Positions 8,666 through 18,161 of a stretch of DNA of 64,000 nucleotides are shown in pieces. The notes under the pieces are model-generated. The model did not search any database and was not told where the DNA came from. It was given only the letters and a program-made list of their open reading frames with translations. This DNA comes from Rhodopseudomonas sp. P2A-2r. Lineage in GTDB: Bacteria > Pseudomonadota > Alphaproteobacteria > Rhizobiales > Xanthobacteraceae. The stretch is taken from the NCBI RefSeq assembly GCF_026015985.1, contig NZ_CP110389.1, forward strand, positions 2,140,001-2,204,000, given 5' to 3'. The position numbers were made by a program, and so were the translations under genes. The first letter of the stretch is position 1. Every line of letters starts with the position of its first letter.

Positions 8666-10441
8666 ATGCTTCTTGGAATTCGTCACGACGTCAGCGCGGG
8701 CTTGTCGAAGCTGCGATTTTTGCAATGTTCTGCGCCGGAAGCATTGATGTTGATGAGCGTTGGCGCGTTCGGTTGCGTGCCGGCTGTCGCTTATGCCAAG
8801 GGTGCCGATGCCAAAGCTGGAGAGCAGGTTGCGGCCAAGCAGGCAACGCAGGCCAAACAAGCGGCGGGTAACCCGCCCGCGGAATCGAAGCCCGCGCCGG
8901 CCGCGCCTTTGCAGCGCTTCGATATTTTCGATTTCGCCGTGCAGGGCGCGGAGACCCTGCCGCAGATCCAGGTCGAGGAAGCGATCTATCCGTTCCTCGG
9001 GCACAACCGCACCGCCAGCGATGTCGAAAAGGCCCGCGCTGCGCTCGAAAAGGCCTATCACGACAAGGGCTTTCAGACTGTCAGCGTGTCCGTTCCGCAG
9101 CAGAATGCGCTCACCGGCTCGGTGATCCTCAAGGTCTCGGAATTGAAGGTCGGGCAGTTGCGGGTGAAGAACTCGCGCTACTTCGATCTGGAAAAAATCA
9201 AGGAGCGTGCGGGCTCGCTGAAGCAGGGCACCGTGCCGAACTTCAACGACGTGACACGCGACATCGTCGGCCTGAACCAATGGCCCGATCGTCGCATCAC
9301 GCCGGCGTTGCGCGCAGGCGTCACGCCCGGGACGGTCGACGTCGATCTCAACGTCGAGGACAAGGTGCCGCTGCATGCCAGCCTCGAGGTCAACAATCGC
9401 CAGTCACCCAACACGTCGGCCACGCGCCTGCTCGGTACGGTGCGCTACGACAACCTGTGGCAGCTCGGACATTCGTTCAGCTTCAGCTACCAGGTTGCGC
9501 CGGAGAACAAGAGCGATGCCGAGGTGTTCTCGGGCTCATACATGGCGCGTGTTCCTGACGTCGATTGGCTGTCGCTGTTGTTCTACGGCGTCAAGTCGAG
9601 CAGCGACGTCGCGACCATTGGCGGGATGAACGTCATCGGCCCCGGTGAGATCATCGGCGGACGCGCCGTGGTGACCCTGCCGGCACGTGAGAATTTCTTC
9701 CACACGATCTCGTTTGGCCTCGACTACAAGCACTTCGATCAGACCGTACGAAGCAGCGTTGCGGGCTTCTCGACCCCGGTTACCTATTATCCGTTCGTCG
9801 CCAGCTACGGCGCGACGTTCCAGACCGAGAAGTCGAGCACCCAGCTCAATGCCGGGTTTACCTACAACATGCGGACGCCCAGCAGCGATTGGGTCGCATT
9901 CGACAACAAGCGTGCCTACGCCTCCGCCAGCTTCTCGCATCTGAACCTCGATCTGTCCCATACCCACGAGTTGCCGGAAGGGTTCCAGTTCTACGGCAAG
10001 GTTCAGGGACAGCTTGCCGATGGCCCGCTGGTGTCCAGCGAGCAGTTCAGCGTCGGCGGCCTTGATACCGTGCGCGGCTATCTGGAATCCGAAGTGCTCG
10101 GCGACGATGGCATCGCAGGGAATCTCGAACTGCGGACTCCCGATGTCGGAGCGATGCTGCAGAAGGAAATGAAGGACGAGACCGGGCAGGGCGCGCCGCG
10201 CTTCGCGACGTTCAATGAATGGCGGTTCTTCGGCTTCGCCGACGCCGGCCATGTCAACGTCCGCCGTCCGCTGCCCGAGCAGCAATCCAAATTCGACGTC
10301 TGGAGCTACGGCGCGGGAACGCGGTTCAAGATGTTCGACGGTTTCAACGGCATGATCGCCTATTCCGTGCCGATGGTCAGCCAAGCTTACACGCATGCCG
10401 GTTCGGCGCGCGTCAACTTTCGACTTTGGGGTGAATTCTGA
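8666..10441 (+). CDS. TpsB outer-membrane transporter (ShlB/FhaC/HecB family)
   Basis: The 591-residue product has a signal peptide ending near AVAYA (residue 44), an Ala/Lys linker and a POTRA_2 domain at about 84-165 (FDFAVQGAETLPQIQVEEAIYPFLG.. KARAALEKAYHDKGFQTVSV). It ends in a 16-strand-type barrel from about 220 finishing in VNFRLWGEF. The loop-6 signature VRGY is at residues 469-472. The terminal Phe suits BAM recognition. Function: Omp85-superfamily translocator that recognises the TPS domain of haemagglutinin-like exoproteins in the periplasm and secretes them. It is the only TpsB in the window, so it probably serves all three exoproteins. Its stop overlaps the ATG of the ExbB fusion gene by one base. 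Confidence 0.93.
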   Translation: MLLGIRHDVSAGLSKLRFLQCSAPEALMLMSVGAFGCVPAVAYAKGADAKAGEQVAAKQATQAKQAAGNPPAESKPAPAAPLQRFDIFDFAVQGAETLPQIQVEEAIYPFLGHNRTASDVEKARAALEKAYHDKGFQTVSVSVPQQNALTGSVILKVSELKVGQLRVKNSRYFDLEKIKERAGSLKQGTVPNFNDVTRDIVGLNQWPDRRITPALRAGVTPGTVDVDLNVEDKVPLHASLEVNNRQSPNTSATRLLGTVRYDNLWQLGHSFSFSYQVAPENKSDAEVFSGSYMARVPDVDWLSLLFYGVKSSSDVATIGGMNVIGPGEIIGGRAVVTLPARENFFHTISFGLDYKHFDQTVRSSVAGFSTPVTYYPFVASYGATFQTEKSSTQLNAGFTYNMRTPSSDWVAFDNKRAYASASFSHLNLDLSHTHELPEGFQFYGKVQGQLADGPLVSSEQFSVGGLDTVRGYLESEVLGDDGIAGNLELRTPDVGAMLQKEMKDETGQGAPRFATFNEWRFFGFADAGHVNVRRPLPEQQSKFDVWSYGAGTRFKMFDGFNGMIAYSVPMVSQAYTHAGSARVNFRLWGEF

Positions 10442-12429
10442 TGGCTATGGGGTGGAATCACATGAGCGGCAGCGGCCATTCGGCTTTGCGGCGAAGGGCG
10501 GCCAATACGGTCGCAGCACTCGTACTGGGCATCACCGCGGCAATATCGCTGCTCCCATCCTCCGCTCAGGCGTGGTGGAACGACGAGTGGCAGCTGCGCA
10601 AGAAGATCAACATCGATGCCAGCGCGACCGGTGCCAACATCACCGATCCGATCGGCACGGTGCCGACGCTGGTGCGTCTGCATGTCGGCAATTTCCGCTT
10701 CAGCCTAGCCAAGGATGACGGCAGCGACTTGCGCTTCGTCGCCGGCGACGACAAGACGCCGCTCAAGCATCATGTCGAGAAGTATGACTCGCTGCTCGGC
10801 GAGGCGCTTGTCTGGGTGGCGCTCCCCAACGTGCAGTCCGGTGCCAAGTCGGAGTTCTGGCTGTATTACGGCAACAAGAAAGCCGTGGCGACCAACGACG
10901 CCAAGGGCACTTACGATCCGGATACCGCGCTCGTCTATCACTTCACCGAGCGCGGAACCCCGGCGATCGACTCCACGGTCTGGGCGAGCAATGCGCAGAG
11001 CGTTGGCCAGCCTGCCGACGGCTCGCTGATCGGTACCGGCCTTCGTCTCGACGGTCGTCTGCCGCTGACCCTGCCGGCTTCGCCATCCCTGACGATGGCG
11101 GATGGCGCGCCGTTCACCTGGTCGGCCTGGATCAAGCCGGCAGCCCTGCAGCCCAATGCCGCACTCTATAGCCGTCGCGATGGCGCGAACGGCGTTGTTA
11201 TCGGTCTCGACAACGGTGCCCCGTTTGTCGAGGTCAGCAATGCGGCCGGCGTCCAGCGCAGCGGCGCTGGTGCGCCGGTCGCTGCGAACAGCTGGCGGCA
11301 TCTGGCCGTCGCCGCCGCAAGCGGCGTCGTCACGGTGTATCTCGATGGCAAGCCCTATGCGACTCTGAACGCGACACTCCCGGCGCTGAACGGCATCGCC
11401 CGTCTCGGCGGCGACGTTGCGCCCGCCGCTGCGGCGGCACCGGCCGTTCCTGCCGCCGATGCTGCAGCACCTGCAGCCGACGGAACGGCTGCCCCGGCAG
11501 TGGAGTCCGCGCCCGCAGCGGTCGCCATGGTCGGCTTCGCCGGTGACATCGACGAGCTGCAGATTTCGAAGGTCGCGCGAGGAGCGGGCTTCATCAAATA
11601 TGCCGCGATCGAACAGGGCAGCGAGCCTGCCAAATTGATCGCCTTCGGTGCCGACGAAGAGACCGCGAGCTGGTTGACCGGCTATTTTGCGATCATCTTG
11701 AAGTCGGTCACGGTCGATGGCTGGGTCGTCATCGGACTGCTGATCATCATGGCGATTGCCAGCTGGATCGTGACCATCGACCGCGTCAGCTACCTCAACA
11801 GGCAGGCCAAGGCCAACGACCGCTTCATGAGAAGCTTCCGCAAGCTTGCCACCAACCTGACAGCCCTCGATCGTGGCAATGCTGACGACGCAGCCGTGCT
11901 GGGCAGCCACTTCGACGAAGAAGAAGGACAGACGGTCCGGGCGTCGTCGCTGTACCGGATCTATCACGCCGGTGCCGAGCAGATCAGCCAGCGCTTCGGC
12001 GATGGTGACAAGGTGGTGCGGCTCTCGGGTCCGGCGATCTCGGCGATCCGTGCCGCGTTGGACAGCGTCTATGTCAAGGAGACCCAGCGTCTCAACAAGC
12101 TGATGGTCGTGCTCACCATCGCCATCTCCGGCGGCCCGTTCCTCGGCCTTCTGGGAACCGTGGTCGGCGTCATGATCACCTTCGCCGCGATCGCCGAGAG
12201 CGGTGACGTCAACGTCAATGCCATCGCGCCGGGCATCGCCGCGGCGCTGGTTGCGACCGTTGCCGGCCTCGTCGTCGCGATCCCCGCGCTGTTTGCCTAC
12301 AATTACCTGGTGACGCGGATCGGCGAACTCACCAGCGACATGCAGGTCTTCATCGACGAGTTCGTCACCAGGATGGCCGAATCGTATTCCTCGGATCTGC
12401 CGGTCGAACACCGGCAGGCGGCGGAGTAA
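10441..12429 (+). CDS. DUF2341-LamG-ExbB/TolQ fusion protein (proton channel)
   Basis: The 662-residue product fuses a large periplasmic region to an ExbB/MotA channel. A signal sequence ends near SSAQA|WWNDEW. Next come a DUF2341-type domain (about 40-150, LRFVAGDDKTPLKHHV.. VWVALPNVQSGAKSEFWLYYGN) and a LamG/concanavalin-like sandwich (about 155-395, MADGAPFTWSAWIKPAAL.. NSWRHLAVAAASGVVTVYLDGKPYATL) interrupted by an Ala/Pro-rich stretch. Membrane spans follow at about 427-443, 556-585 and 596-624. The last two hold the ExbB signature GLLGTVVGVMITF and GIAAALVATVAGLVVAIP. With ExbD it should form a proton-driven motor for TonB. P. aeruginosa ExbB2, next to pdtB, has a similar architecture as I recall. 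The periplasmic lectin-like part may sense or bind a glycan or the exoprotein. Confidence 0.88.
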   Translation: MAMGWNHMSGSGHSALRRRAANTVAALVLGITAAISLLPSSAQAWWNDEWQLRKKINIDASATGANITDPIGTVPTLVRLHVGNFRFSLAKDDGSDLRFVAGDDKTPLKHHVEKYDSLLGEALVWVALPNVQSGAKSEFWLYYGNKKAVATNDAKGTYDPDTALVYHFTERGTPAIDSTVWASNAQSVGQPADGSLIGTGLRLDGRLPLTLPASPSLTMADGAPFTWSAWIKPAALQPNAALYSRRDGANGVVIGLDNGAPFVEVSNAAGVQRSGAGAPVAANSWRHLAVAAASGVVTVYLDGKPYATLNATLPALNGIARLGGDVAPAAAAAPAVPAADAAAPAADGTAAPAVESAPAAVAMVGFAGDIDELQISKVARGAGFIKYAAIEQGSEPAKLIAFGADEETASWLTGYFAIILKSVTVDGWVVIGLLIIMAIASWIVTIDRVSYLNRQAKANDRFMRSFRKLATNLTALDRGNADDAAVLGSHFDEEEGQTVRASSLYRIYHAGAEQISQRFGDGDKVVRLSGPAISAIRAALDSVYVKETQRLNKLMVVLTIAISGGPFLGLLGTVVGVMITFAAIAESGDVNVNAIAPGIAAALVATVAGLVVAIPALFAYNYLVTRIGELTSDMQVFIDEFVTRMAESYSSDLPVEHRQAAE

Positions 12430-12434
12430 CGGGC

Positions 12435-12839
12435 ATGCAGGTCCAGAGCAAGTCCAAGCCTTACGATGACATCAACATCACGCCGATGCTGGACCTGGCT
12501 TACGTGCTGCTCATCATCTTCATTGTGATGACTACCGCGACGGTGCAGGGGCAGAAGGTCAATCTGCCCAAGGCATCCGCGGCTCCGAGCCTGGCGACGC
12601 AGACGACTAAGGCGATCACCGTCGCCAATGACGGCAAGCTGTTCCTCGACACCATACCGGTGACACTGCCGGAGCTCGAGCAGCGTTTGATTCAGCAAAA
12701 GGCGTTGACGCCGGAATTCCCGGTGGTTCTGCGCGGCGATGCGCAGACCCAGTACCAGAGCGTGATGGACGTGCTCGACATGCTCGGCCGCATCGGCCTG
12801 TCGCAGGTCGGCCTCGCGACGAAACCACTTGTGAAGTAA
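12435..12839 (+). CDS. exbD: ExbD/TolR-family biopolymer transport protein
   Basis: The 134-residue inner-membrane protein has a short cytoplasmic N-terminus and one transmembrane helix at about residues 18-38. It carries the family proton-relay aspartate in the motif INITPMLDLAYVLLIIFIVM (D20). The periplasmic C-terminal domain (LPELEQRLIQQKALTPEFPVVLRGDAQTQY.. VMDVLDMLGRIGLSQVGLAT) is complete. It starts 5 nt after the ExbB fusion stop, so the two are co-expressed. ExbD completes the motor that energises TonB. Confidence 0.95.
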   Translation: MQVQSKSKPYDDINITPMLDLAYVLLIIFIVMTTATVQGQKVNLPKASAAPSLATQTTKAITVANDGKLFLDTIPVTLPELEQRLIQQKALTPEFPVVLRGDAQTQYQSVMDVLDMLGRIGLSQVGLATKPLVK

Positions 12840-12844
12840 CGCCG

Positions 12845-13327
12845 ATGAACACCGCCGGTCATTTTCACGACAATACCAGCAAGGCGTTCAGGACGCTGTG
12901 GTCCTGGCTGCGCGGGATAGGAGCGCGTGTGCTTTCCAACGGCGCGAACCCGACAACGCCCGAGGCGGTCGCAACGGTTCAGGCGTTGCCGCCGGTGGCG
13001 GGAAAGCTGCTTCCGTTTCCGATTCGTGGAGAGGCGCTGCTGGTCAAACTGGCGCATCAGCTTCGCCGTCGCGTCGATGAATTGGCGCCGATGTCGAACC
13101 AACTCTCGCTCACGCTCTCACATCAGCCGTATCTGCGGCTTGTGATCGACAGCGATTCCTATGTGGAATTCGACACGACGTCGTCGCAATTCGAACTCGT
13201 GATGGAGGCGCCGGGCGGTACCCGTCTGATCCTGCAGACGCTCGACTTCGACGCGGTGGTCAAATTCGTGTTGGAGTATGTGTCCGAGCGCCTCGCAGAC
13301 AACGTGCGTCTCGAGGTCGCGTCGTGA
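12845..13327 (+). CDS. Hypothetical protein in the exbD-tonB interval
   Basis: The 160-residue protein has no signal peptide or membrane span that I can see. An N-terminal low-similarity part (1-70) precedes a more structured region (LRRRVDELAPMSNQLSLTLSHQPYLRLVID.. LILQTLDFDAVVKFVLEYVSERL). The family is not recognised. The start lies 5 nt after exbD and the stop overlaps the GTG of the next tonB, so translation is coupled on both sides. The position matches an uncharacterised gene between exbD2 and tonB in the related P. aeruginosa locus as I remember it. It is probably a cytosolic or membrane-associated accessory of the motor. Confidence 0.75.
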   Translation: MNTAGHFHDNTSKAFRTLWSWLRGIGARVLSNGANPTTPEAVATVQALPPVAGKLLPFPIRGEALLVKLAHQLRRRVDELAPMSNQLSLTLSHQPYLRLVIDSDSYVEFDTTSSQFELVMEAPGGTRLILQTLDFDAVVKFVLEYVSERLADNVRLEVAS

Positions 13328-14052
13328 AGCGGTTCTCTGCCAAACCTGAGATTTCCGAACAGGCCGGCGAACGCAAGTCGCTGTTGCGCTATGGGGCTGC
13401 GCTTGCCGTTATAGCGCTGCTGGTGGGCGGGGTCGTGGCCTTCCTGGGGCAGGGCAACGATGCACCGCCTCCCAAGCAGGTGCGCGAGCTGACGGTGGTC
13501 AACATCCTCCCGCCGCCGCCGCCGCCGCCACCGCCACCTCCGCCGATGATCGAGCAGCCGAAAGTGATCGATCAGCCGAAGATGGTCGAGCAGGAGATGC
13601 TCGAAGACAAGCCGGTCGAGAAACCCGTCGACGATCCGGTGAAGGACGCGAAGAACGAGGAACCTCCTGGTCCGCTCGCGCTCGATGCCAAGGCCGTCGG
13701 TCCGGCCGATCTGTTCAATCTTGGCAGCAAGGTTGGCGGCAGCCCCTATGGCGGCCGTGGCGGCGGTGGCAGCCGCTGGGGGTGGTATGCCTCGATCGTG
13801 CAGACCCAGATCGAAGCAGCGCTGCGCGGCAACGACAAGACCAAGCACGCGGTGATGCAGCTGCAGGTGCGGCTATGGGCCGACGCCACCGGACGCATCA
13901 GTCGCGTCGAGCTGGTGTCATCGACCGGCAATGCCGAGCTGGATGCCACCATTCGCAATGACGTGCTCGGGCGGCTGACGCTGCGCGAGCCGCCACCCAA
14001 CGACATGCCGATGCCGATGGTGACGCGAGTCACCGCACGCAAGCCGACCTAG
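13324..14052 (+). CDS. tonB: TonB-family protein with polyproline stretch
   Basis: A membrane anchor lies at about residues 22-43 (LLRYGAALAVIALLVGGVVAFL). It is followed by an uninterrupted run of about a dozen prolines, a charged QPK/VEK spacer and a Gly-rich patch (GGSPYGGRGGGGS). The C-terminal TonB_C-like domain at about 155-240 reads YASIVQTQIEAALRGNDKTKHAVMQLQVRLW.. ISRVELVSSTGNAELDATIRNDVL. This domain resembles the C-termini of the STN proteins in this window more than classical TonB. It starts on GTG overlapping the previous stop. It is the likely partner of the adjacent ExbB fusion and ExbD. The proline run is cleanly read despite being GC-rich. Confidence 0.85.
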   Translation: MKRFSAKPEISEQAGERKSLLRYGAALAVIALLVGGVVAFLGQGNDAPPPKQVRELTVVNILPPPPPPPPPPPPMIEQPKVIDQPKMVEQEMLEDKPVEKPVDDPVKDAKNEEPPGPLALDAKAVGPADLFNLGSKVGGSPYGGRGGGGSRWGWYASIVQTQIEAALRGNDKTKHAVMQLQVRLWADATGRISRVELVSSTGNAELDATIRNDVLGRLTLREPPPNDMPMPMVTRVTARKPT

Positions 14053-14111
14053 CCCGGCGCATCACCGACAACAACACGCATAGCGATCGACCAGTAGGGG
14101 ACTTGATACCG

Positions 14112-15979
14112 ATGTTTCACAAAAAAACGATGCAGCCCGGCGTTCCGCGCCGCTCGCCGTGTCGATGTGCGCACTCGTTTGCAGCATGCCCGCTCTCGCG
14201 CAGGATGCCGGCGATCGCGCCAATACAACATCGGCCAAGCGGCCGGCAGTGTCGCGCGCCAAGCCGACGTCGCCGAATGCGACCATCAATCTCGTCAACA
14301 TGCTGGTGAAGCAGGGCGTGCTGAAGGAAGATCAGGCGCAGGCGCTGATCAAGCAGGCCGACGATGAAGCCTATGTGGCGCGCGAAGCCGCCAAGGGCGC
14401 ATCGTTGCGCGCGGAAGAAGCGGCCAAGACGGCCACCGCCGCCGCGGCTGTCGCGTCGCCGCCGGGCACCAAGCACGTCACTTACGTGCCCGAGATCGTC
14501 AAGCGTCAGCTGCGCGAAGAGATCAAGCGCGATGTTATGGCGAAGGCTCAGAGCGAAAACTGGGCGTCGCCCGGCAAGTATCCGGAATGGGCCCAGCGCA
14601 TCCGTTTCTACGGCGATCTGCGTGCGCGCTATGAGGGCCAGTTCTTCCCGACCGGCAACGATCCCCGGCTCGTCAACTTCAATGCGATCAACACGGGATC
14701 GCCTTACGAACTGTCGCAGAATAATCCCTATTTTGCGCCGACACTGAATAGCAGCCAGGATCGTGAGCGCGCGCGCTTCCGATTGCGGGTCGGCGCCGAT
14801 ATCGACATCGCCGACAACTTCATGGGCGGATTCCGCTTCGCCAGCGGCGATAGCAACTCGCCAGTGTCGCTGAACCAGACGCTGGGAGGGAATGGCGGAA
14901 ACTTCTCGAAATATTCGCTCTGGATCGATCGGGCCTATCTGCGCTATCAGCCCTCGGACGATCTGTCCTTCTCGGTGGGTCGTTTCGACAATCCGTTCTG
15001 GTCGCCGACCGACCTGGTCTGGTATCGCGACATCGGATTCGATGGCTTCGCTGCCCAGGTCAGGCACGAGGTGGCGCCTGGTGTCACGCCGTTCCTGGTG
15101 GCCGGTGCGTTCCCGACTTTCAACTCGGATCTGAATGTCGGTTACAACATCGATCAAAAGAATCTTTTGAACGGTCTTCCCGGAAAGTATGCGAGCAACG
15201 ACAAGTGGATGTTCGGCGTTCAGGCGGGCGTTGGCGTGAAGTTCGATCCGCAGTCGAGTTTCCGGCTGGGCGTCGCTTATTACGACTTCACGAACACGCA
15301 GGGCCGGGTTTCGTCGCCATGCTTCGCCGTCGGACCGGCCGACGTTTGCGACACGGATCAGACACGTCCATCCTTCGCGCAGAAGGGCAATACGTATATG
15401 ACGCTGCGTAACATCCTTGCGGATACCTCGCTGGCGTCGCCCGCCAGCCAGCCGTATTATCAGTACCTCGGGCTGGCCAGTCAGTTCCGTCCTGTCGTTG
15501 TCAGCGGTCAGGTCGATCTGGGTGATTTCCATCCGGTCCACGTCGTCATCGACGGCGAATACGTCAACAACATCGCCTTCGATCGCAATTCCATTCTTGC
15601 TCGCCCGGTCAATGACCCCAGGGGTGGCAGCATTGCCAATAACACCGCCCCGACACCCGACGGTTCGGCTGGCCCTTTCAACGGTGGCAACCAGGGTTGG
15701 ATGGGCCGTGTCACCGTCGGTCACAAACAGGTCACGCATCTGTGGGATTGGAATGTCCATGCGGGCTACAAGTATCTTGAATCCGACGCGATCATCGATG
15801 CCTTCGCCGATTCCGATTTCGGTCTCGGTGGCACCAACCTGAAGGGCTACTTCATCGGCGGCAATCTCGGGCTTTCGGACAACGTCTGGGCCTCGCTGCG
15901 CTGGATGAGCGCCAACAATATCTCCGGTGGGCCCTATGCCGTCGATGTCGTGCAAGTCGACCTGAATGCGAAGTTCTGA
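14112..15979 (+). CDS. Putative porin (Porin_5-like), frameshift in signal peptide
   Basis: The mature protein starts with an exposed helical/coiled segment (TINLVNMLVKQGVLKEDQAQALIKQADDEAYVAREA) typical of the 'putative porin' family. A beta-barrel region from about 150 follows, alternating aromatic strands (RIRFYGDLRARYEGQFFPTG, SVGRFDNPFWSPTDLVWYRD) and finishing in VDLNAKF. The long open frame begins only at GTG 14159, giving a very short leader. ATG 14112 is in another frame; one extra A in the A7 run at 14121-14127 joins them as MFHKKNDAARRSAPLAVSMC and then ALVCSMPALA, a proper signal peptide. The gene sits in the tpsB/exbB/tonB run, and may offer the outer-membrane pore or ligand uptake associated with the system. 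Confidence 0.85.
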
Positions 15980-15981
15980 TC

Positions 15982-16575
15982 ATGAAGATACGTATTATCA
16001 GCTCAGCGTTGCTGCTGGCCGCGCTGGCCGGTTGCGAGGCGCACGCCGACACCGAAACCGACCGTCTGCGTGAGGCGCTGCGTAGCGCCACAGCGCAGAC
16101 CCGGGCGCTGGAGGATCAGCGCACCGCCCTGCAGGCCAAGATCGCCGATGCGGAGCGCGAGAAGTCGGCCATGACGGCGCAGGTTGCCGCCGCCAAGGCC
16201 CAGGTCAAGGAAATCGAAAAGACCCACCGCGAGGCGGTGGACGAATTCAACCAGCGTCTGGAAGATCGCAACCAGACGCTGGAGAAATGGAAGAGCGCCT
16301 ACGAGGAAGCTGCCACCGTGGCGCGCACCAAGGACGCCGAGCGCGCCAAGTTCGAGGGCGAGGCGACGGCGTACAAGGCGAGCACCAAGAGCTGCGTCGC
16401 AAAGAACAAGCTCTTGACCAAGGTTGGTCGCGAGCTGCTGCACCGCTATGAAGGCATTTCGTTTGGCGACATGGTGGTCATCAACGAACCGTTGATCGGC
16501 GAGCGGCGGGTGCAGATCCAGAATCTGCTGCAGGACTACGACGATAAATTGCTTGAGCAAAAGGTGACCCCATGA
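15982..16575 (+). CDS. Coiled-coil lipoprotein
   Basis: The signal sequence MKIRIISSALLLAALAGC has a lipobox (LAGC) with Cys18 as the lipidation site; the residue after Cys is Glu. Residues about 25-130 form a long heptad-type coiled coil (DTETDRLREALRSATAQTRALEDQ.. VKEIEKTHREAVDEFNQRLEDRNQTLEKW). A conserved-looking C-terminal part follows (LLTKVGRELLHRYEGISFGDMVVINEPLIGERRVQIQNLLQDYDDKLL). It starts 2 nt after the porin stop and overlaps the parvulin gene. It could act as a periplasmic tether or chaperone-like spacer for exoprotein export; function is unknown. Confidence 0.75.
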   Translation: MKIRIISSALLLAALAGCEAHADTETDRLREALRSATAQTRALEDQRTALQAKIADAEREKSAMTAQVAAAKAQVKEIEKTHREAVDEFNQRLEDRNQTLEKWKSAYEEAATVARTKDAERAKFEGEATAYKASTKSCVAKNKLLTKVGRELLHRYEGISFGDMVVINEPLIGERRVQIQNLLQDYDDKLLEQKVTP

Positions 16576-17618
16576 CGCGTCTTCGCCCTTCTTCGGCACT
16601 CACGATGGCTGGCGGCGTCGTCGTCATCTCGGTTCTGCTGCTGTCATCCGCCTCGGCCCAGACCTCGCTGCAGCCGGCTCACCCGGCAGCGCCGCGCGTT
16701 GCCCCGGCCAAGCCGAAGGCTGCACCGGCTGTAGCGGCCGCGGTCGCTCAGGCACCGACCGTTGCAACGGCACCGGCACGTGCGTCCGATGAGGTCGTCG
16801 CGCGGGTCGGCAACAACGATGTCAGCGCCGACGACATGCGCTCCTATATCGCTGCGCTGGGCCCGCGCGAGCAGGCCGCGCTTGCACAGGATCCGGCTCA
16901 GCTGAGCCAGGTGGTGCGCTTGCTGCTGTCCAACCGCCTGGTGCTTCAGGAGCTGTCGTCCAAGAAGTGGGATCAGCAGCCGGCAGTTGCTGCCCAGCTC
17001 GAAGGGGTACGCGAGAGCGCCATGGTCGAGCTGTACCTGCAGTCGGTATCGACGCCTCCCGCCAGCTTCCCCAGCGACGACGAGGTGCAGAAGGTCTATG
17101 ACGCCAATCGCGCCTCCTTGCTGGTGCCGCGCCAGTATCAGCTCGCGCAGATCTTCGTGCCGTTGGCCAAAGATGCCGACAAGGCAACGGCGGATGCGGC
17201 AAAGAAGAAGGTCGAAGAGGTCCAGAAGAAGCTGAAGACGGCAGGCGCGGATTTCGCTGCCATTGCCCGTTCGGATAGTGCCGCCTCGGACAGTGCCGAA
17301 CGTGGTGGCGATCTCGGCCTCTTGCCGGAGGACCAGATTCGTCCGGAGATCCGCAGCCAGGTTGTCGGTCTCGCCAAGGGCGCCGTCTCCGAGCCGATCC
17401 AGCTTGACGACGGCTACCACGTCATCCGTCTGGTCGATACCAAGGTGTCCTATACCCGCACGCTTCCCGAGGTGCGCGATCAGTTGGTCCGGCAGATCAG
17501 GACCGAACGCGCGGCCGCTTTGCGCCGGGCCTATCTCACCGAACTGCTGAAGCAGCAGCCTCCGATCATCAACGAACTCGCGCTCGCCAAGCTGTTCGAC
17601 AACAAATCTCGTAACTGA
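16572..17618 (+). CDS. Periplasmic peptidyl-prolyl isomerase (parvulin/SurA type)
   Basis: An N-terminal signal sequence (LTMAGGVVVISVLLLSSASAQ) is followed by an Ala/Pro-rich linker. A SurA_N-type helical region covers about 75-165 (DEVVARVGNNDVSADDMRSYIAAL.. VVRLLLSNRLVLQELSSKKW). A parvulin rotamase domain covers about 180-290 (PRQYQLAQIFVPL.. ADFAAIARSDSAASDSAERGGDLGLLPEDQIRPEIRSQVVGL.. SEPIQLDDGYHVIRLVD), with the family DLG and GYH(V)I motifs intact. It probably helps fold or keep competent the beta-rich exoproteins or the TpsB/porin barrels. A PpiC-like gene also lies in the P. aeruginosa exbB2/pdtB neighbourhood. The ATG overlaps the lipoprotein stop by 4 nt. Confidence 0.9.
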   Translation: MTRLRPSSALTMAGGVVVISVLLLSSASAQTSLQPAHPAAPRVAPAKPKAAPAVAAAVAQAPTVATAPARASDEVVARVGNNDVSADDMRSYIAALGPREQAALAQDPAQLSQVVRLLLSNRLVLQELSSKKWDQQPAVAAQLEGVRESAMVELYLQSVSTPPASFPSDDEVQKVYDANRASLLVPRQYQLAQIFVPLAKDADKATADAAKKKVEEVQKKLKTAGADFAAIARSDSAASDSAERGGDLGLLPEDQIRPEIRSQVVGLAKGAVSEPIQLDDGYHVIRLVDTKVSYTRTLPEVRDQLVRQIRTERAAALRRAYLTELLKQQPPIINELALAKLFDNKSRN

Positions 17619-17629
17619 GGATACCTGCC

Positions 17630-18142
17630 ATGACCGCCATCACCGAGAGCGCCATCACCAGCGTCACCGCGGAGTCGCTGCGCGACATCCTGCAAAGCGC
17701 AGGTTACCGCGTCGAGCTCGTCACCGATGCCAATAGCGACATCGCTATTCTGCGCTCGTCGACGGCCGGCTTCGCATTCGATATCCGCCCCGGCAATCGC
17801 CTCGCCGAGCGCAAGGATCAATTCGTCGATTTCACCTTCAGTGCCTGGCTCAACATCGAAGGCGAACTGCCGCTCGACGTGGTCAATCGCTGGAATGCGC
17901 TGCGCCGCTTCGGCCGGCTGCAGGTCGTTCCGGGCTTTCTCGCGCTTGTCATGGACGTCTCGATGATCGGCGGCGTGATGCCGGATTTCATCAAGGCGCA
18001 ATTGGAGATATGGGATCATCTGGTGCAGGCGCTGGTGCCGTATTTGCGCGACGAATTGCAGAAACTCGGATCGGCGGTACCGCAGGCGACCGCGGAAACG
18101 CCGGCGGACGATGCGCCAGCCCCCGAAGCACGCGTCGCTTGA
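17630..18142 (+). CDS. YbjN-domain protein
   Basis: The 170-residue protein carries a YbjN-type, type-III-chaperone-like fold: SLRDILQSAGYRVELVTDANSDIAILRSS, FDIRPGNRLAERKDQFVDFTFSAWL and LDVVNRWNALRRFGRLQVVPGFLALVMDVSM. No signal peptide is seen, so it should be cytoplasmic. YbjN proteins are small chaperone-like factors linked to motility and stress. Here it may act on a partner from the same transcript. It starts 11 nt after the parvulin stop. The weakly conserved tail (TAETPADDAPAPEARVA) overlaps the upstream possible start of the transglycosylase gene. Confidence 0.82.
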   Translation: MTAITESAITSVTAESLRDILQSAGYRVELVTDANSDIAILRSSTAGFAFDIRPGNRLAERKDQFVDFTFSAWLNIEGELPLDVVNRWNALRRFGRLQVVPGFLALVMDVSMIGGVMPDFIKAQLEIWDHLVQALVPYLRDELQKLGSAVPQATAETPADDAPAPEARVA

Positions 18143-18161
18143 CCCGATCGGATTGATTGTG

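Noticed and set aside
14117..15955. Long antisense open frames (for example 612 codons opposite the porin, 679 codons opposite the exoprotein at 23407-25446, 568 codons opposite the ExbB fusion)
   Set aside because: They are His/Arg/Asp-rich, lack family motifs and mirror the third-position GC bias of the real genes on the other strand.
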